The notes under the pieces are model-generated. The model had not been told where the DNA came from and did not search any database. It saw only the letters and a program-made list of their open reading frames with translations. A stretch of DNA of 64,000 bases, from assembly GCA_900316985.1 (NCBI GenBank), contig ONFE01000006.1, forward strand, positions 42,286 through 106,285, read 5' to 3'. This document shows positions 15,050-25,929 of the stretch, one piece after another; position 1 is the first letter of the stretch; every line of letters starts with the position of its first letter. The translations under genes were made by a program, and so were the position numbers. Source of the stretch: an uncultured Prevotellaceae bacterium. Its GTDB lineage: Bacteria; Bacteroidota; Bacteroidia; Bacteroidales; Bacteroidaceae.

Positions 15050-16060
15050 ATGGAAATGAAAGAGATTTTACACAGAATGCTCAATCACGAGGAACTGACT
15101 CGTCAGGAGACTCATGACATTCTGGTGGGTATCACCAAAAGTGAGTTCCCTATGGAACAGGTGACAGCCTTGCTGACTGCTCTTCAGATGCGGGGAATTA
15201 CCGTTGATGAGTTGCTCGGCCTTCGTGACGGTATTTTGGAGACAGGTGTTCCTGCAAAGTTGGATTGTGAACGCTATATTGATGTCGTAGGCACAGGTGG
15301 TGACCAGAAGAACACCTTTAACATCTCTACCACTTCCTGTTTTGTAATTGCCGGTGCCGGCTATAAAGTGGCCAAGCATGGTAACTATGCGGCTACCAGT
15401 GTTAGTGGTGCTTCGAATGTGATTGCCAACCATGGCGTGAAGTTCACTGATGACATTGACCGCTTGAACCGCTGCATCAATGAGGTGGGTATCGTTTACT
15501 TGCACGCCCAGCTTTTTGCACGTGCCATGAAGTTTGTAGGCCCCATCCGTAAGGCTTTGCAGTTTCCTACCTGTTTCAATCTGCTTGGCCCCATCGTGAA
15601 TCCTTCTCAGCCGCAATGCCAGTTGCTGGGCGTGGCCAATCTGGACCAGATGCGTCTATATAATAATGTGTATCAGAAAATAGGCATTGATTATGGTATC
15701 GTGAACTCAATGGATGGTTATGACGAGATTTCGCTGACAGGCGACTTCAAGGTGACAACCAATCAATATGAACGTATCTTCTCTCCGCAGGATCTTGGCT
15801 TCGGTATTGCCAAGCCCGAAGAACTGAAAGGTGGCGCAACTGAGTTGGAGGCTGTTGAAATCTTTGATGCCGTACTTGAAAACCGTGCGTTGAAGGCACA
15901 GAAGGAAATCGTTCTGGCCAATGCAGCCTTTGGTATTCAGGTTCTGGAAAAAGGTCAGAAGAGTATTGAGGAATGTGTTGAGATTGCCCGCGATTCTATA
16001 GATAGCGGTAAGGCACTCGCAACCTTCAAGAAGTTCGTGGAGTTCAATAGTAATATCTAA
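15050..16060 (+). CDS. trpD: Anthranilate phosphoribosyltransferase
   Basis: 336 residues from ATG 15050 (an upstream in-frame TTG is less likely). Transfers phosphoribose from PRPP to anthranilate, the second tryptophan step. Motifs: an N-terminal helical domain (about 1-70), DVVGTGGDQKNTFNIST (the glycine-rich PRPP loop), KHGNYAATSVSGASNV, VGPIRKALQFPTCFNLLGPI, and VNSMDGYDEIS near the active site. No TrpG domain is fused. First structural gene after the attenuator; trpC follows after 24 bp. Confidence 0.95.
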   Translation: MEMKEILHRMLNHEELTRQETHDILVGITKSEFPMEQVTALLTALQMRGITVDELLGLRDGILETGVPAKLDCERYIDVVGTGGDQKNTFNISTTSCFVIAGAGYKVAKHGNYAATSVSGASNVIANHGVKFTDDIDRLNRCINEVGIVYLHAQLFARAMKFVGPIRKALQFPTCFNLLGPIVNPSQPQCQLLGVANLDQMRLYNNVYQKIGIDYGIVNSMDGYDEISLTGDFKVTTNQYERIFSPQDLGFGIAKPEELKGGATELEAVEIFDAVLENRALKAQKEIVLANAAFGIQVLEKGQKSIEECVEIARDSIDSGKALATFKKFVEFNSNI

Positions 16061-16084
16061 AGTTGATAAGCCTGTTGATAAAAA

Positions 16085-16879
16085 ATGAAAGACATTCTGG
16101 AAGAAATAGTGGCCCATAAGCGCATGGAGGTGGAGCAGTTCAAACGTTCCATTCCGCCCACAATGCTTTATGATGCCGTGGAGAAGATGGCGGATCAGCC
16201 CGTTGCCTCTATGCACAAGTCGCTGATGGAGTCGGAGAGTGGCATCATCGCTGAGTTTAAGCGCAAATCCCCCTCAAAGGGTTGGATCAAAGAGCAAGGC
16301 AGGGCAGAGAAAATACCTCTAAGCTATCAGCAGAATGGAGCTTCGGCCTTAAGTATACTTACCGACGAGAAATACTTCGGTGGTCGTGACACGTTTATCA
16401 AGACAGCCCGTGAGAGCGGGGTAACGCTTCCCGTTCTCTACAAAAACTTTGTCGTCGATGAATACCAGCTGTTTCAGGCACGTCTTTGTGGTGCTTCTGC
16501 CGTATTGCTTATTGCTGCAGATTTGAAACTGGATGAATGCCGCTCACTTCTCAAGATGGCCCACGAACTGAAATTGGAAGTGCTGTTGGAAATGCACGCC
16601 GAGTCGGAACTCGACTATGCGGCTTTAGAACCGGATATGTGTGGTATCAACAATCGTAATCTGGGAACTTTCATTACAGACATTCAGAACTCTTACCACT
16701 TGGCAGAACTTTTGCCCAAAGATGCCTGCAAGGTGAGTGAGAGCGGCATCTCAGATCCCCAGACGGTCCGTGAACTCCGCAATGTTGGTTTCCGCGGTTT
16801 CCTGATTGGTGAGACATTTATGAAGGCCGAGAATCCGGGTGATGCTTTGCGATTGTTCATCGAAAAAATGAAACTATAA
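16085..16879 (+). CDS. trpC: Indole-3-glycerol phosphate synthase
   Basis: 264 residues, a monofunctional TrpC (no fused TrpF). Closes the indole ring of CdRP to give indole-3-glycerol phosphate. TIM-barrel motifs: IIAEFKRKSPSKGWI (catalytic Lys in the first strand), ALSILTDEKYFGG, LPVLYKNFVVDEYQL (catalytic Lys), LLEMHAESELD (catalytic Glu), CGINNRNLGTF (Asn), and VSESGISDPQTV with GFLIG-type phosphate loops. Followed 3 bp later by trpF, consistent with translational coupling. Confidence 0.95.
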   Translation: MKDILEEIVAHKRMEVEQFKRSIPPTMLYDAVEKMADQPVASMHKSLMESESGIIAEFKRKSPSKGWIKEQGRAEKIPLSYQQNGASALSILTDEKYFGGRDTFIKTARESGVTLPVLYKNFVVDEYQLFQARLCGASAVLLIAADLKLDECRSLLKMAHELKLEVLLEMHAESELDYAALEPDMCGINNRNLGTFITDIQNSYHLAELLPKDACKVSESGISDPQTVRELRNVGFRGFLIGETFMKAENPGDALRLFIEKMKL

Positions 16880-16882
16880 AAT

Positions 16883-17608
16883 ATGACAGATATGATTATT
16901 AAAGTATGTGGAATGCGGGAAACGGAGAACATCCGTGAGGTTGCTGAACTGGGAGTGGATATGATGGGCTTCATCTTCTGGCCAGAAAGCCCGAGGTTCG
17001 TGAAAATGATTTCTGCTCAGGCAGGTATCATACCCGATTATTCAGAAGAACGCCTGAGAAAGGCTCGCGGCAACAGCCAGCAGACTATGACTGGCAACCA
17101 GCATCCAGCACGTGTCGGTGTCTTTGTGGACGATATGCCACAGAGTATCGTTACCCGTGTCTATAATTACGATCTCGATTATGTTCAGTTGCATGGAAAC
17201 GAGTCGGCTGTAATGATTGAAAACCTGAAACGTACGCTGATTCCCGATATTGCTCCTGACATCAAGATTATTAAAGCCTTGAGCATTCGCGAAAAGGATG
17301 ACGTGAAGCGATGGCGTGAATATGAAGGAGCTGCCGATATGCTGCTCTTTGACACGAAGTGCAAGACGGTTGGCGGCAGTGGCGAACAGTTCGACTGGTC
17401 GGTACTTGAGGCCTACGACGGCAACATTCCTTTCCTGCTCAGTGGTGGTATTGGTCCTGAAGATGCAGAGAGAGTCCTGAAATTCAGTCATCCGCAGTTC
17501 GCTGGCATCGACCTGAACAGTCGGTTCGAAATCTCCCCCGCTGTAAAAGACGTGGAGAAACTAAAAACATTCATTCAAACAATCAGACAACATGAACAAA
17601 ATCAATAA
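16883..17608 (+). CDS. trpF: Phosphoribosylanthranilate isomerase
   Basis: 241 residues, slightly longer than the usual 200-220 because of an insertion (about residues 55-75, KARGNSQQTMTGNQH) before the RVGVFVDDM strand. Converts PRA to CdRP by an Amadori rearrangement. Motifs: IIKVCGMRETENI (catalytic Cys), MGFIFWPESPRFV, YVQLHGNES, and the catalytic Asp in LLFDTKCKTVGGSG, then FLLSGGIGPEDA and FAGIDLNSRFE. trpA begins inside its 3' end (17-bp overlap). Confidence 0.93.
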   Translation: MTDMIIKVCGMRETENIREVAELGVDMMGFIFWPESPRFVKMISAQAGIIPDYSEERLRKARGNSQQTMTGNQHPARVGVFVDDMPQSIVTRVYNYDLDYVQLHGNESAVMIENLKRTLIPDIAPDIKIIKALSIREKDDVKRWREYEGAADMLLFDTKCKTVGGSGEQFDWSVLEAYDGNIPFLLSGGIGPEDAERVLKFSHPQFAGIDLNSRFEISPAVKDVEKLKTFIQTIRQHEQNQ

Positions 17609-18377
17609 ATTATATGCCGAGCAGCGTGAAACGGGGCGTAAACTCCTCTCGCTCTATTTCTGTGCCGGCTGCCCCACTTTGGAGAGTACTGCCGATGTAA
17701 TCAAGACCCTCGAACGTCGTGGAATCGACATGATAGAAGTGGGCATTCCTTTCAGCGACCCATTGGCCGATGGTCCGGTTATTCAAAGTGCCGGAACGGT
17801 GGCCCTAAAGAACGGTCAGACGTTGACACACCTCTTTGAACAGCTCCGCAGTATCAAGGACGAAGTGAAGATTCCCCTTGTGATGATGGGATATCTCAAC
17901 GTGATTATGCACTACGGCATCGAGCGCTTCTGCCAGTCGTGCGTGGAGTGTGGTGCCTCGGGTGCCATCATTCCCGACCTTCCATTCAAGGATTACCTTG
18001 ACGAGGTGAAACCTATTGCCGACAAATACGACCTGCGCATCATCATGATGATTACCCCCGAGACCAGCGAGGAGCGCATCCGTTTTATCGATGAGCATAC
18101 CGATGGTTTCATCTACATGGTAAGTTCTGCCAGCATTACCGGTGCCCAGAATAATTTCGACGAGGCCAAGCAGGAGTATTTCCGTCATATCAACTCGATG
18201 AATCTCCGCAATCCGCGGATGATAGGTTTCGGCATCAGCAACAAGCAGACGCTTGAGTCGGCTCAGCAGAATGCCGCAGGTGCCATCATCGGCTCAAAGT
18301 TCGTCACCTTGCTCAACGAAGCAAACGGCGATGCCGAAAAGGCTATGGATAATCTTTATGCTGCACTCGAACAATGA
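17592..18377 (+). CDS. trpA: Tryptophan synthase alpha chain
   Basis: 261 residues. Splits indole-3-glycerol phosphate to indole plus glyceraldehyde 3-phosphate and channels indole to TrpB. Both catalytic acids are present at the same numbers as in enteric TrpA: Glu49 in MIEVGIPFSDPLAD and Asp60 in the same motif. IIPDLPFKDY, YMVSSASITGA and IGFGISNKQ (phosphate site) follow. It overlaps trpF by 17 bp and the thioesterase gene by 4 bp (ATGA), suggesting translational coupling on both sides. trpB is separated from it by the thioesterase gene, which is unusual. Confidence 0.95.
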   Translation: MNKINKLYAEQRETGRKLLSLYFCAGCPTLESTADVIKTLERRGIDMIEVGIPFSDPLADGPVIQSAGTVALKNGQTLTHLFEQLRSIKDEVKIPLVMMGYLNVIMHYGIERFCQSCVECGASGAIIPDLPFKDYLDEVKPIADKYDLRIIMMITPETSEERIRFIDEHTDGFIYMVSSASITGAQNNFDEAKQEYFRHINSMNLRNPRMIGFGISNKQTLESAQQNAAGAIIGSKFVTLLNEANGDAEKAMDNLYAALEQ

Positions 18378-18781
18378 AACTTATAGATTTCCTGAACGAG
18401 AATGACCGTTTCGCCAAGCAGAACGGTATACAGCTCACAGAAGTCCGTGAGGGGTACGCCCGTGCCGAGATGACTGTCTCAAAGATGCATCTCAATGGCG
18501 GAGGCGTGTGCCAGGGAGGAGCCTTGTTCACGCTTGCAGATTTGGCTTTTGCAGCTGTCTCTAATAGTCATGGGTTGCTTACTTTCGGGCTCGAGAACAG
18601 CATCGCTTTTCTTAAGAGTGCCAAAGAGGGAGATCATCTGGTGGCTGAAGCCGTTGAAACGCTGAACCATCATAAGATTCCCTTCTGCGAGATGAAGGTT
18701 CGTAATCAGCATGGTGAATTGATCTGTACAATGACGGGATTGGCATTCCGCAAGGATAAGCCGATGCCAAGTGTAGAATAG
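18374..18781 (+). CDS. Hotdog-fold thioesterase (PaaI-like)
   Basis: 135 residues, single hotdog domain. Typical of the PaaI/YbgC-like acyl-CoA thioesterases: HLNGGGVCQGGALFTLADLA is the conserved GG-x-x-H/Q-GG-x-x-x-x-x-x-D region with the catalytic Asp in TLADLAF, followed by SIAFLKSAKEGDHLVAEA. The usual His before the GG pair is a Gln here (CQGG), so catalysis may differ. Its start codon overlaps the trpA stop (ATGA) and trpB begins 23 bp later, so it is part of the trp transcript. The substrate is not predictable; it could act on an aromatic-pathway acyl-CoA, or be a passenger. Confidence 0.85.
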   Translation: MKLIDFLNENDRFAKQNGIQLTEVREGYARAEMTVSKMHLNGGGVCQGGALFTLADLAFAAVSNSHGLLTFGLENSIAFLKSAKEGDHLVAEAVETLNHHKIPFCEMKVRNQHGELICTMTGLAFRKDKPMPSVE

Positions 18782-18804
18782 AACGAGAAAAATACAAATA
18801 CAAA

Positions 18805-20016
18805 ATGAAAAAAGAAAGCTTTTATGTTGACGAGCGCGGCTACTACGGAGAGTTTGGCGGTGCCTACGTCCCAGAGATATTATATAAGGTGGTGGAGGAC
18901 CTGAAGGAGGCTTACCTGCCCATAATTGAGAGTAAGGAATTCCAGAAGGAGTATTACAAGTTGTTGCGCGACTATGTAGGTCGTCCGTCGCCTTTATACT
19001 ATGCCCGTCGGATGAGTGAGAAATATGGTTGTCAGCTCTATCTGAAGCGCGAGGACCTGAACCATACGGGCGCCCACAAAATCAACAACACCGTAGGACA
19101 GATCCTGATGGCTAAGAAGATGGGCAAGACGCGAATTATCGCCGAGACAGGTGCCGGTCAGCATGGTGTGGCCACGGCTACCGTCTGCGCCCTAATGGAT
19201 ATGAAGTGTGAGGTATTCATGGGTGCCACCGATGTGGAGCGCCAGCATACCAACGTAGAGCGTATGAAGATGCTTGGAGCCGAGGTACATCCCGTCCGCA
19301 CGGGTAATATGACGCTCTCGGATGCCTGTTCCGAGGCTATTCGCGATTGGTGCTGCCATCCCAAGGACACCTTCTATATCGTAGGGTCCACCATGGGTCC
19401 CCATCCTTATCCCGATATCGTGGCCCGTATGCAGAGTATTATCTCCAAGGAACTCAAGGAGCAACTGCAGGAGAAGGTGGGACGCGACTATCCCGACTAT
19501 CTTGTGGCCTGTGTGGGAGGTGGCTCTAATGCAGCCGGAACGGTCTATCATTATCTCGACGACGAGCGCGTGAAAATTGTTTTGGCCGAGGCTGGAGGTC
19601 ATGGTGTGGATACCGATTATACGGCAGCTACCATGCATCGCGGCACTACCGGAATCCTACATGGTTCGAAGATGCTCGTCATGCAGACGCCCGACGGACA
19701 GATTGAGGAAGCCTTCACCATTTCGGCTGGACTTGACTATCCAGGTGTGGGTCCGATGCATTGCAATATGTACCAGAAAGGTCGTTCGCAGGTGCTGGCC
19801 ATCAACGACGATGAGGCCATCCGTGCCGGTTATGAACTTACCCGTATGGAAGGCATCATCCCTGCCATTGAGAGTGCCCATGCCGTAGCTGCCTTGAGCA
19901 AGATGCAGTTCAAGGCCGACGATGTGGTGGTGCTTACGGTCAGCGGCCGTGGCGACAAGGATGTGGAAACCTATTTGAAGAATAAGGAATTGGCTGGTGA
20001 ATACGGCAGGTTTTAG
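18805..20016 (+). CDS. trpB: Tryptophan synthase beta chain
   Basis: 403 residues. PLP enzyme that condenses indole with serine. Motifs: YGEFGGAYVPEIL at the N-terminus, KREDLNHTGAHKINN (PLP Lys92), AETGAGQHGVATATVC, CVGGGSNAAG (phosphate-binding loop), and SAGLDYPGVGP. It is a TrpB1-type chain that pairs with TrpA. It lies after the thioesterase gene, and trpE starts 16 bp downstream. Confidence 0.96.
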   Translation: MKKESFYVDERGYYGEFGGAYVPEILYKVVEDLKEAYLPIIESKEFQKEYYKLLRDYVGRPSPLYYARRMSEKYGCQLYLKREDLNHTGAHKINNTVGQILMAKKMGKTRIIAETGAGQHGVATATVCALMDMKCEVFMGATDVERQHTNVERMKMLGAEVHPVRTGNMTLSDACSEAIRDWCCHPKDTFYIVGSTMGPHPYPDIVARMQSIISKELKEQLQEKVGRDYPDYLVACVGGGSNAAGTVYHYLDDERVKIVLAEAGGHGVDTDYTAATMHRGTTGILHGSKMLVMQTPDGQIEEAFTISAGLDYPGVGPMHCNMYQKGRSQVLAINDDEAIRAGYELTRMEGIIPAIESAHAVAALSKMQFKADDVVVLTVSGRGDKDVETYLKNKELAGEYGRF

Positions 20017-20032
20017 TAAAAGGATTACAGTT

Positions 20033-21442
20033 ATGAATACTTTTAAATATACAACGGTTTCAAAGACCATCCTGGCCGACCTTTATACGCCGGTGGGTGT
20101 CTATATGCACCTGCGTGATATCTATCCGATGTCGGTTTTGATGGAGAGTTCCGACTATCACGATGCCAACAACTCGCGTTCGTTCATCGGTATTAATCCC
20201 ATTGCCTCGGTGGCTATTGCCCACGGAGAGAGCACGCTTACGTATCCTGATGGTTCGGTGGAGCGCCACATCGTGAACAAGCAATATCGTTCTGACAATG
20301 CTATTAATGATTTCTTGAAGCGATTTGAGGTAACTGGTGAGAATTCAGGTTATTGCGGACTTTACGGTTATACTTCCTTTAATGCAGTCCGCTACTTTGA
20401 GGACATCCCTGTGAAGGATGAAACGATGGCCAAGAATGATGCTCCCGATATGTACTATATCTTCTACCGCGACATCATCGTCTTTGATCATTTCAACAAT
20501 AAGATGACGATTGTTTCCATTGTTGGAGAATCAGGGGAGTCCGGACAAGCTGCCATCGATGACATCCTCCGTCAGATGAACCGTGCTAACGTGAAGGCCT
20601 ACGGCTTCCATCCTGTGGGCGAGGTCAGCTCTCCGCTGACCGACGAGGAGCACAAGGCCAATATCCGCCGCGGTATCCAGCATTGCCTGCGTGGAGATGT
20701 TTTTCAGATTGTGCTTTCGCGCCGTTTTATCCAGAAGTATGAGGGCGATGATTTCAAACTCTATCGTGCTCTGCGTAGCATCAATCCCAGCCCTTATCTT
20801 TTTTATTTTGACTTCGGAGGGTTCCGCATCTTCGGTTCCAGCCCTGAAACTCATTGCCGAATAGAAGGTCGCAAAGCCTATATCGACCCCATAGCAGGTA
20901 CCACTAAGCGTACGGGTGATGCTGAGGCTGACCGTCGTGGAGCAGAGTATCTGCGTAATGATCCGAAAGAGAATGCCGAACATGTGATGCTGGTGGACTT
21001 GGCCCGCAACGACCTTTCGCGCAACTGCCATGACGTGAAGGTAGATTTCTACAAAGACCTGCAATACTACAGCCACGTCATCCATCTGGTCAGTCGTGTG
21101 AGCGGAACCCTCGACGATGGTGCCGATCCCATCAAGGCATTCATCGACACCTTCCCCGCCGGAACACTTTCGGGTGCTCCCAAGGTACGTGCCATGCAAC
21201 TCATCTCCGAGTACGAACCGCATAATCGCGGAGCCTATGGCGGCTGCATCGGTTTCATAGGCATGAACGGCTCTTTGAATCAGGCCATCACCATCCGCAC
21301 CTTCGTTTCACGCAATAACGAACTTTGGTTTCAGGCAGGTGGCGGCATCGTGGCCAAGAGCGACGAGGAATATGAATTACAGGAAGTGAATAACAAATTG
21401 GGCGCGCTCCGTCGTGCCATTCTGATGGCGGAGGACATGTAA
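20033..21442 (+). CDS. trpE: Anthranilate synthase component I
   Basis: 469 residues from ATG 20033. I reject an upstream start (19997) inside the trpB coding end, because 20033 follows an AGGATT-like ribosome site and gives the usual N-terminus. Converts chorismate to anthranilate using ammonia supplied by TrpG. The Trp feedback site is represented by SVLMESSDYH (LLES-like) near residue 35-44. The chorismate-binding domain has DVFQIVLSRRF, SPETHCRIEGRKAYIDPIAGT (PIAGTxxR), AEHVMLVDLARNDLSR and FPAGTLSGAPKVRAM. Adjacent trpG gives a two-subunit enzyme, not a TrpEG fusion. Confidence 0.95.
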   Translation: MNTFKYTTVSKTILADLYTPVGVYMHLRDIYPMSVLMESSDYHDANNSRSFIGINPIASVAIAHGESTLTYPDGSVERHIVNKQYRSDNAINDFLKRFEVTGENSGYCGLYGYTSFNAVRYFEDIPVKDETMAKNDAPDMYYIFYRDIIVFDHFNNKMTIVSIVGESGESGQAAIDDILRQMNRANVKAYGFHPVGEVSSPLTDEEHKANIRRGIQHCLRGDVFQIVLSRRFIQKYEGDDFKLYRALRSINPSPYLFYFDFGGFRIFGSSPETHCRIEGRKAYIDPIAGTTKRTGDAEADRRGAEYLRNDPKENAEHVMLVDLARNDLSRNCHDVKVDFYKDLQYYSHVIHLVSRVSGTLDDGADPIKAFIDTFPAGTLSGAPKVRAMQLISEYEPHNRGAYGGCIGFIGMNGSLNQAITIRTFVSRNNELWFQAGGGIVAKSDEEYELQEVNNKLGALRRAILMAEDM

Positions 21443-21443
21443 C

Positions 21444-22007
21444 ATGAAGATAGTTATTATTGATAATTACGACTCGTTTACCTATAACCTGAGTCATTTG
21501 TTAAAGGAACTTGGTGCGGAGGTTACCGTCTACCGCAACGACCAGTTTGAACTCCCGCAACTCGAGGCTTTCGATAAGATTGTGCTTTCGCCTGGTCCTG
21601 GCATTCCCTCAGAGGCAGGGCTATTGCTCGATGTTATACGCACATATGCCGGAAAGAAATCCATCTTCGGCGTTTGTCTGGGGCATCAGGCCATCGGCGA
21701 AGCTTTTGGCGGACGTCTGGAGAATCTTTCTGAAGTATTCCATGGCGTGGCCACCGAGGGAACCCAATTCGGCAACGACCCGGTTTTTGCCGGTCTTCCC
21801 CTTAAGATTACGATGGGACGCTACCATTCGTGGGTGGTTTCAAGGGAAGGTTTCCCTGATTGTCTGGAGATTACCGCAGAGAGTATGGAGGGGCAGATCA
21901 TGGCCTTACGCCACAAGGAATACGACATCCACGGTATCCAGTTCCATCCTGAAAGTGTGCTCACGCCGGAAGGCCGTCAGATTCTCCGAAACTGGCTTTC
22001 CTTATAA
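21444..22007 (+). CDS. trpG: Anthranilate synthase component II (glutamine amidotransferase)
   Basis: 187 residues, a class I glutamine amidotransferase domain. Supplies ammonia to TrpE. Motifs: IIDNYDSFTYNL at the start, VLSPGPGIP (oxyanion loop), FGVCLGHQAIGEAFGG (nucleophilic Cys), and IHGIQFHPESVLTPEG (catalytic His and Glu). It starts 1 bp after the trpE stop. It may also serve folate synthesis as PabA, as in many bacteria with one copy. Last gene of the trp operon; pfkB-type gene lies convergently 23 bp on. Confidence 0.94.
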   Translation: MKIVIIDNYDSFTYNLSHLLKELGAEVTVYRNDQFELPQLEAFDKIVLSPGPGIPSEAGLLLDVIRTYAGKKSIFGVCLGHQAIGEAFGGRLENLSEVFHGVATEGTQFGNDPVFAGLPLKITMGRYHSWVVSREGFPDCLEITAESMEGQIMALRHKEYDIHGIQFHPESVLTPEGRQILRNWLSL

Positions 22008-22030
22008 AAAAGACTGTAAAACAAGTATGT

Positions 22031-22915
22031 TCAGATATTGGCACCCAGGCGGATAATGCGCTCAATACGGCTGATGTCTTCGCTGAAAGGTCCTGGCTTC
22101 TCGATTTTGAGCGTGCACATGGCAGCTGCAAACTTGCCTGCTTCCTCGCAATCCAACCCTTTGGCACGGCAGTAAAGATAGCCTGTGGAGAAAGTGTCTC
22201 CGCATCCAGTCACGTCGATGCAATGCTGCGGTTCATAGGCAGGGATGTCGTAGAATTTCCCGCCGTAATAGATTTGTGAACCGTAGCTGCCGAAAGTGAG
22301 CACTACTTCCTTCACGCCCCAGGATGCAATTATCCTGGCCACGCGACGCGGGTCTTTCTCACCTGTAATAACTTCCATCTCATACTCGTTGAGCTTAAGG
22401 ATATCGGTCATGGCCAGCACTTCCATCTTGTCCTTCCAGTCGCAGGCATAGACATGCTCGTTGCGAACCTCGCGCAGATAGCCTTGCACGTCAATGCTGA
22501 CCTTTCCCTTACGCGAGAGACATTCCACTACTTCGGGCGAGAAATCGTCGCAGAGCAGCGAGCCGAGGTGGAAGACACGTGCCTCAAGTCCCTCCATCTG
22601 TTCCACGGTGAAGGGGTCGCTCTTGGCGAGTACCCTCTGGGAACGGGCATTGCGGTTGTTGCCGTATTTGTTTTCAAAGAAGACGGTCTCCTTGCTGTCG
22701 AAGGCAAACACATCGATACCTTCAGCCTCCATCCGGCTGATGGCCTCACGGTCTTTCTGGGCGATGGCGGTCACCATCTGGAATGAAACATCGTGGGGCA
22801 GATGGTTGATGCCGTAGGCGAAATAGTAGGCCGTACCGCCGTTCTGATAGAATGTATGATCGGGCGTGATGATCTTATCTAATGTGACATGTCCGATACA
22901 ACAGATGTCTTTCAT
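22031..22915 (-). CDS. PfkB-family carbohydrate kinase
   Basis: 294 residues, ribokinase fold. ATP-dependent phosphorylation of a sugar or nucleoside; the substrate cannot be read from the sequence. Motifs: an N-terminal strand with DICCIGHVTLDKII, QNGGTAYYFAYGINHL (substrate-side GG motif), and the C-terminal signature IDVTGCGDTFSTGYLY with the anion-hole GxGD and catalytic Asp. It is the last gene of a five-gene minus-strand operon (lysE-like, DUF4924, rfbD, prfC, this), 15 bp after prfC. Bacteroidales relatives are annotated as PfkB kinases without a proven substrate. Confidence 0.85.
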   Translation of the reverse strand: MKDICCIGHVTLDKIITPDHTFYQNGGTAYYFAYGINHLPHDVSFQMVTAIAQKDREAISRMEAEGIDVFAFDSKETVFFENKYGNNRNARSQRVLAKSDPFTVEQMEGLEARVFHLGSLLCDDFSPEVVECLSRKGKVSIDVQGYLREVRNEHVYACDWKDKMEVLAMTDILKLNEYEMEVITGEKDPRRVARIIASWGVKEVVLTFGSYGSQIYYGGKFYDIPAYEPQHCIDVTGCGDTFSTGYLYCRAKGLDCEEAGKFAAAMCTLKIEKPGPFSEDISRIERIIRLGANI

Positions 22916-22930
22916 TTCCTATATGTTAGT

Positions 22931-24525
<1,595 letters not shown>

Positions 24526-24529
<4 letters not shown>

Positions 24530-25374
24530 AGTTTCTCAATACAATCTTTGAGGCTTTCTTCCCAGTAGGGAATTTCTATGTCGTATGTCTTCTTGATTTT
24601 TGTCTTGTCGAGCACGCTGTAGGCGGGACGCTTGGCAGGCGTGGGATATTCTGCGGTATGGAGCGGACGTACATGGCAGGAAGTGATGCCGGCGATGCGG
24701 TGGATGGCTTTGGTGAAGTCGTACCACGAGATGACGCCCTCGTCCGAGAAATGATAGATACCCGGGCGGATGCCTTTCTCAATGGCCGTCATGATGATGC
24801 GGGCCAGGTCACGGGCATAGGTGGGGGTTCCGATCTGGTCGAAGATGACACCAAGTTCCGGCTTCTCGTTACCCAGACGGATCATCGTCTTTACAAAGTT
24901 GTTGCCGAAGGTGGAGTAAAGCCAGGCCGTACGGATGATCATCGAGCGCTTGCAGAACTTCTGCACACCCAGTTCGCCTGCCAGTTTGGTGCTTCCATAG
25001 ACGCTGTCGGGACAGGGCGTGTCGGTTTCCTCATAAGGAGTGTGGTTGGTGCCGTCGAATACGTAGTCGGTACTGATCTGGATGATCCATCCTCCGCGTT
25101 TCTCCACGGCAGCGGCCAGATAGGCAGGAGCCACGGTGTTGAGCGTGGTGCAGAGTTCCTTGTTGCTCTCTGCCTTGTCCACGGCGGTATAGGCGGCACA
25201 ATTCACGATGCCGTCGATTTTGTTCTCCTGAACGAATTGTTCTATGGCCAGTTGGTCGGTAATGTCGAGTTCCTCCACATCGGTGTTGAACCACTGGTGT
25301 TCACTATATTCTTTTTCGAGCAACTGCATCTCATTTCCGAGCTGACCGTTGCAACCTGTTATCAATATATTCAT
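24526..25374 (-). CDS. rfbD: dTDP-4-dehydrorhamnose reductase
   Basis: 282 residues, extended SDR. Last step of dTDP-L-rhamnose synthesis: reduces dTDP-4-keto-L-rhamnose with NAD(P)H. Motifs: [15 protein letters not shown] (Rossmann glycine loop), [30 protein letters not shown] and the catalytic Tyr-x-x-x-Lys in [10 protein letters not shown], then [15 protein letters not shown]. rfbA, which makes the dTDP-glucose precursor, lies 7.7 kb away at 32272-33180; rfbB and rfbC are not in the window. Sits between DUF4924 and prfC in a tight operon. Confidence 0.93.
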
Positions 25375-25377
25375 ATG

Positions 25378-25923
25378 TCAATCTTCGAATTTTAATCCTT
25401 CTTCCTTGTCTTTTTTGTAATAGTCGGAGAGCATGCCGATAAAGGTGGTGATTTCCTTGATGGCATGTTCGGTATCGGGACTGATTCCCTTTTTCTGTAA
25501 GCGGAGCATCATTGTGCCGTAGAGGGCGTTGAAGCAGGTCTCGATTTCCGGTTCCTCGGAATTTCCGCGCTTGCGGAGTTCCACGATATAGGGCAACACC
25601 TTGTAGTATTCGCTCGTGTAGAAGGGGAATTGGGTGCTGCTGAGGAGCTGCGCGTTGAGTTCTGTCAGCTGCTGCATCACTACCTTGTTAATCTGCAGGT
25701 GTCCAGTCTCTCGGCAACCCTCCTGGTTCATCATGCGGATCAGGTCGCCATACCAGTCGGCCATTTCCTCCTTTTGTTCGTCAGTATAATCAAAACGTTC
25801 TATGTATTCGCGCCGTATTCTGCTCAGCGAGCATCCGTAGGCGCGAAGCAAATCCTCCACCTGCCACATATAGAGCAGATATTCGGCAATATTGTTTTTA
25901 CGAAGTTGCTGTGCGATGTACAT
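25378..25923 (-). CDS. DUF4924 family protein
   Basis: 181 residues, cytoplasmic and almost entirely alpha-helical, matching the Bacteroidetes DUF4924 family. The N-terminus (MYIAQQLRKNNIAEYLLYMW) and the central stretch with YTDEQKEEMADWY are characteristic. No catalytic motif, membrane segment or signal peptide is seen. It starts 6 bp after the lysE-like stop and ends 3 bp before rfbD. Function unknown; close spacing to the other genes probably reflects co-transcription only. Confidence 0.8.
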   Translation of the reverse strand: MYIAQQLRKNNIAEYLLYMWQVEDLLRAYGCSLSRIRREYIERFDYTDEQKEEMADWYGDLIRMMNQEGCRETGHLQINKVVMQQLTELNAQLLSSTQFPFYTSEYYKVLPYIVELRKRGNSEEPEIETCFNALYGTMMLRLQKKGISPDTEHAIKEITTFIGMLSDYYKKDKEEGLKFED

Positions 25924-25929
25924 GAGTTG

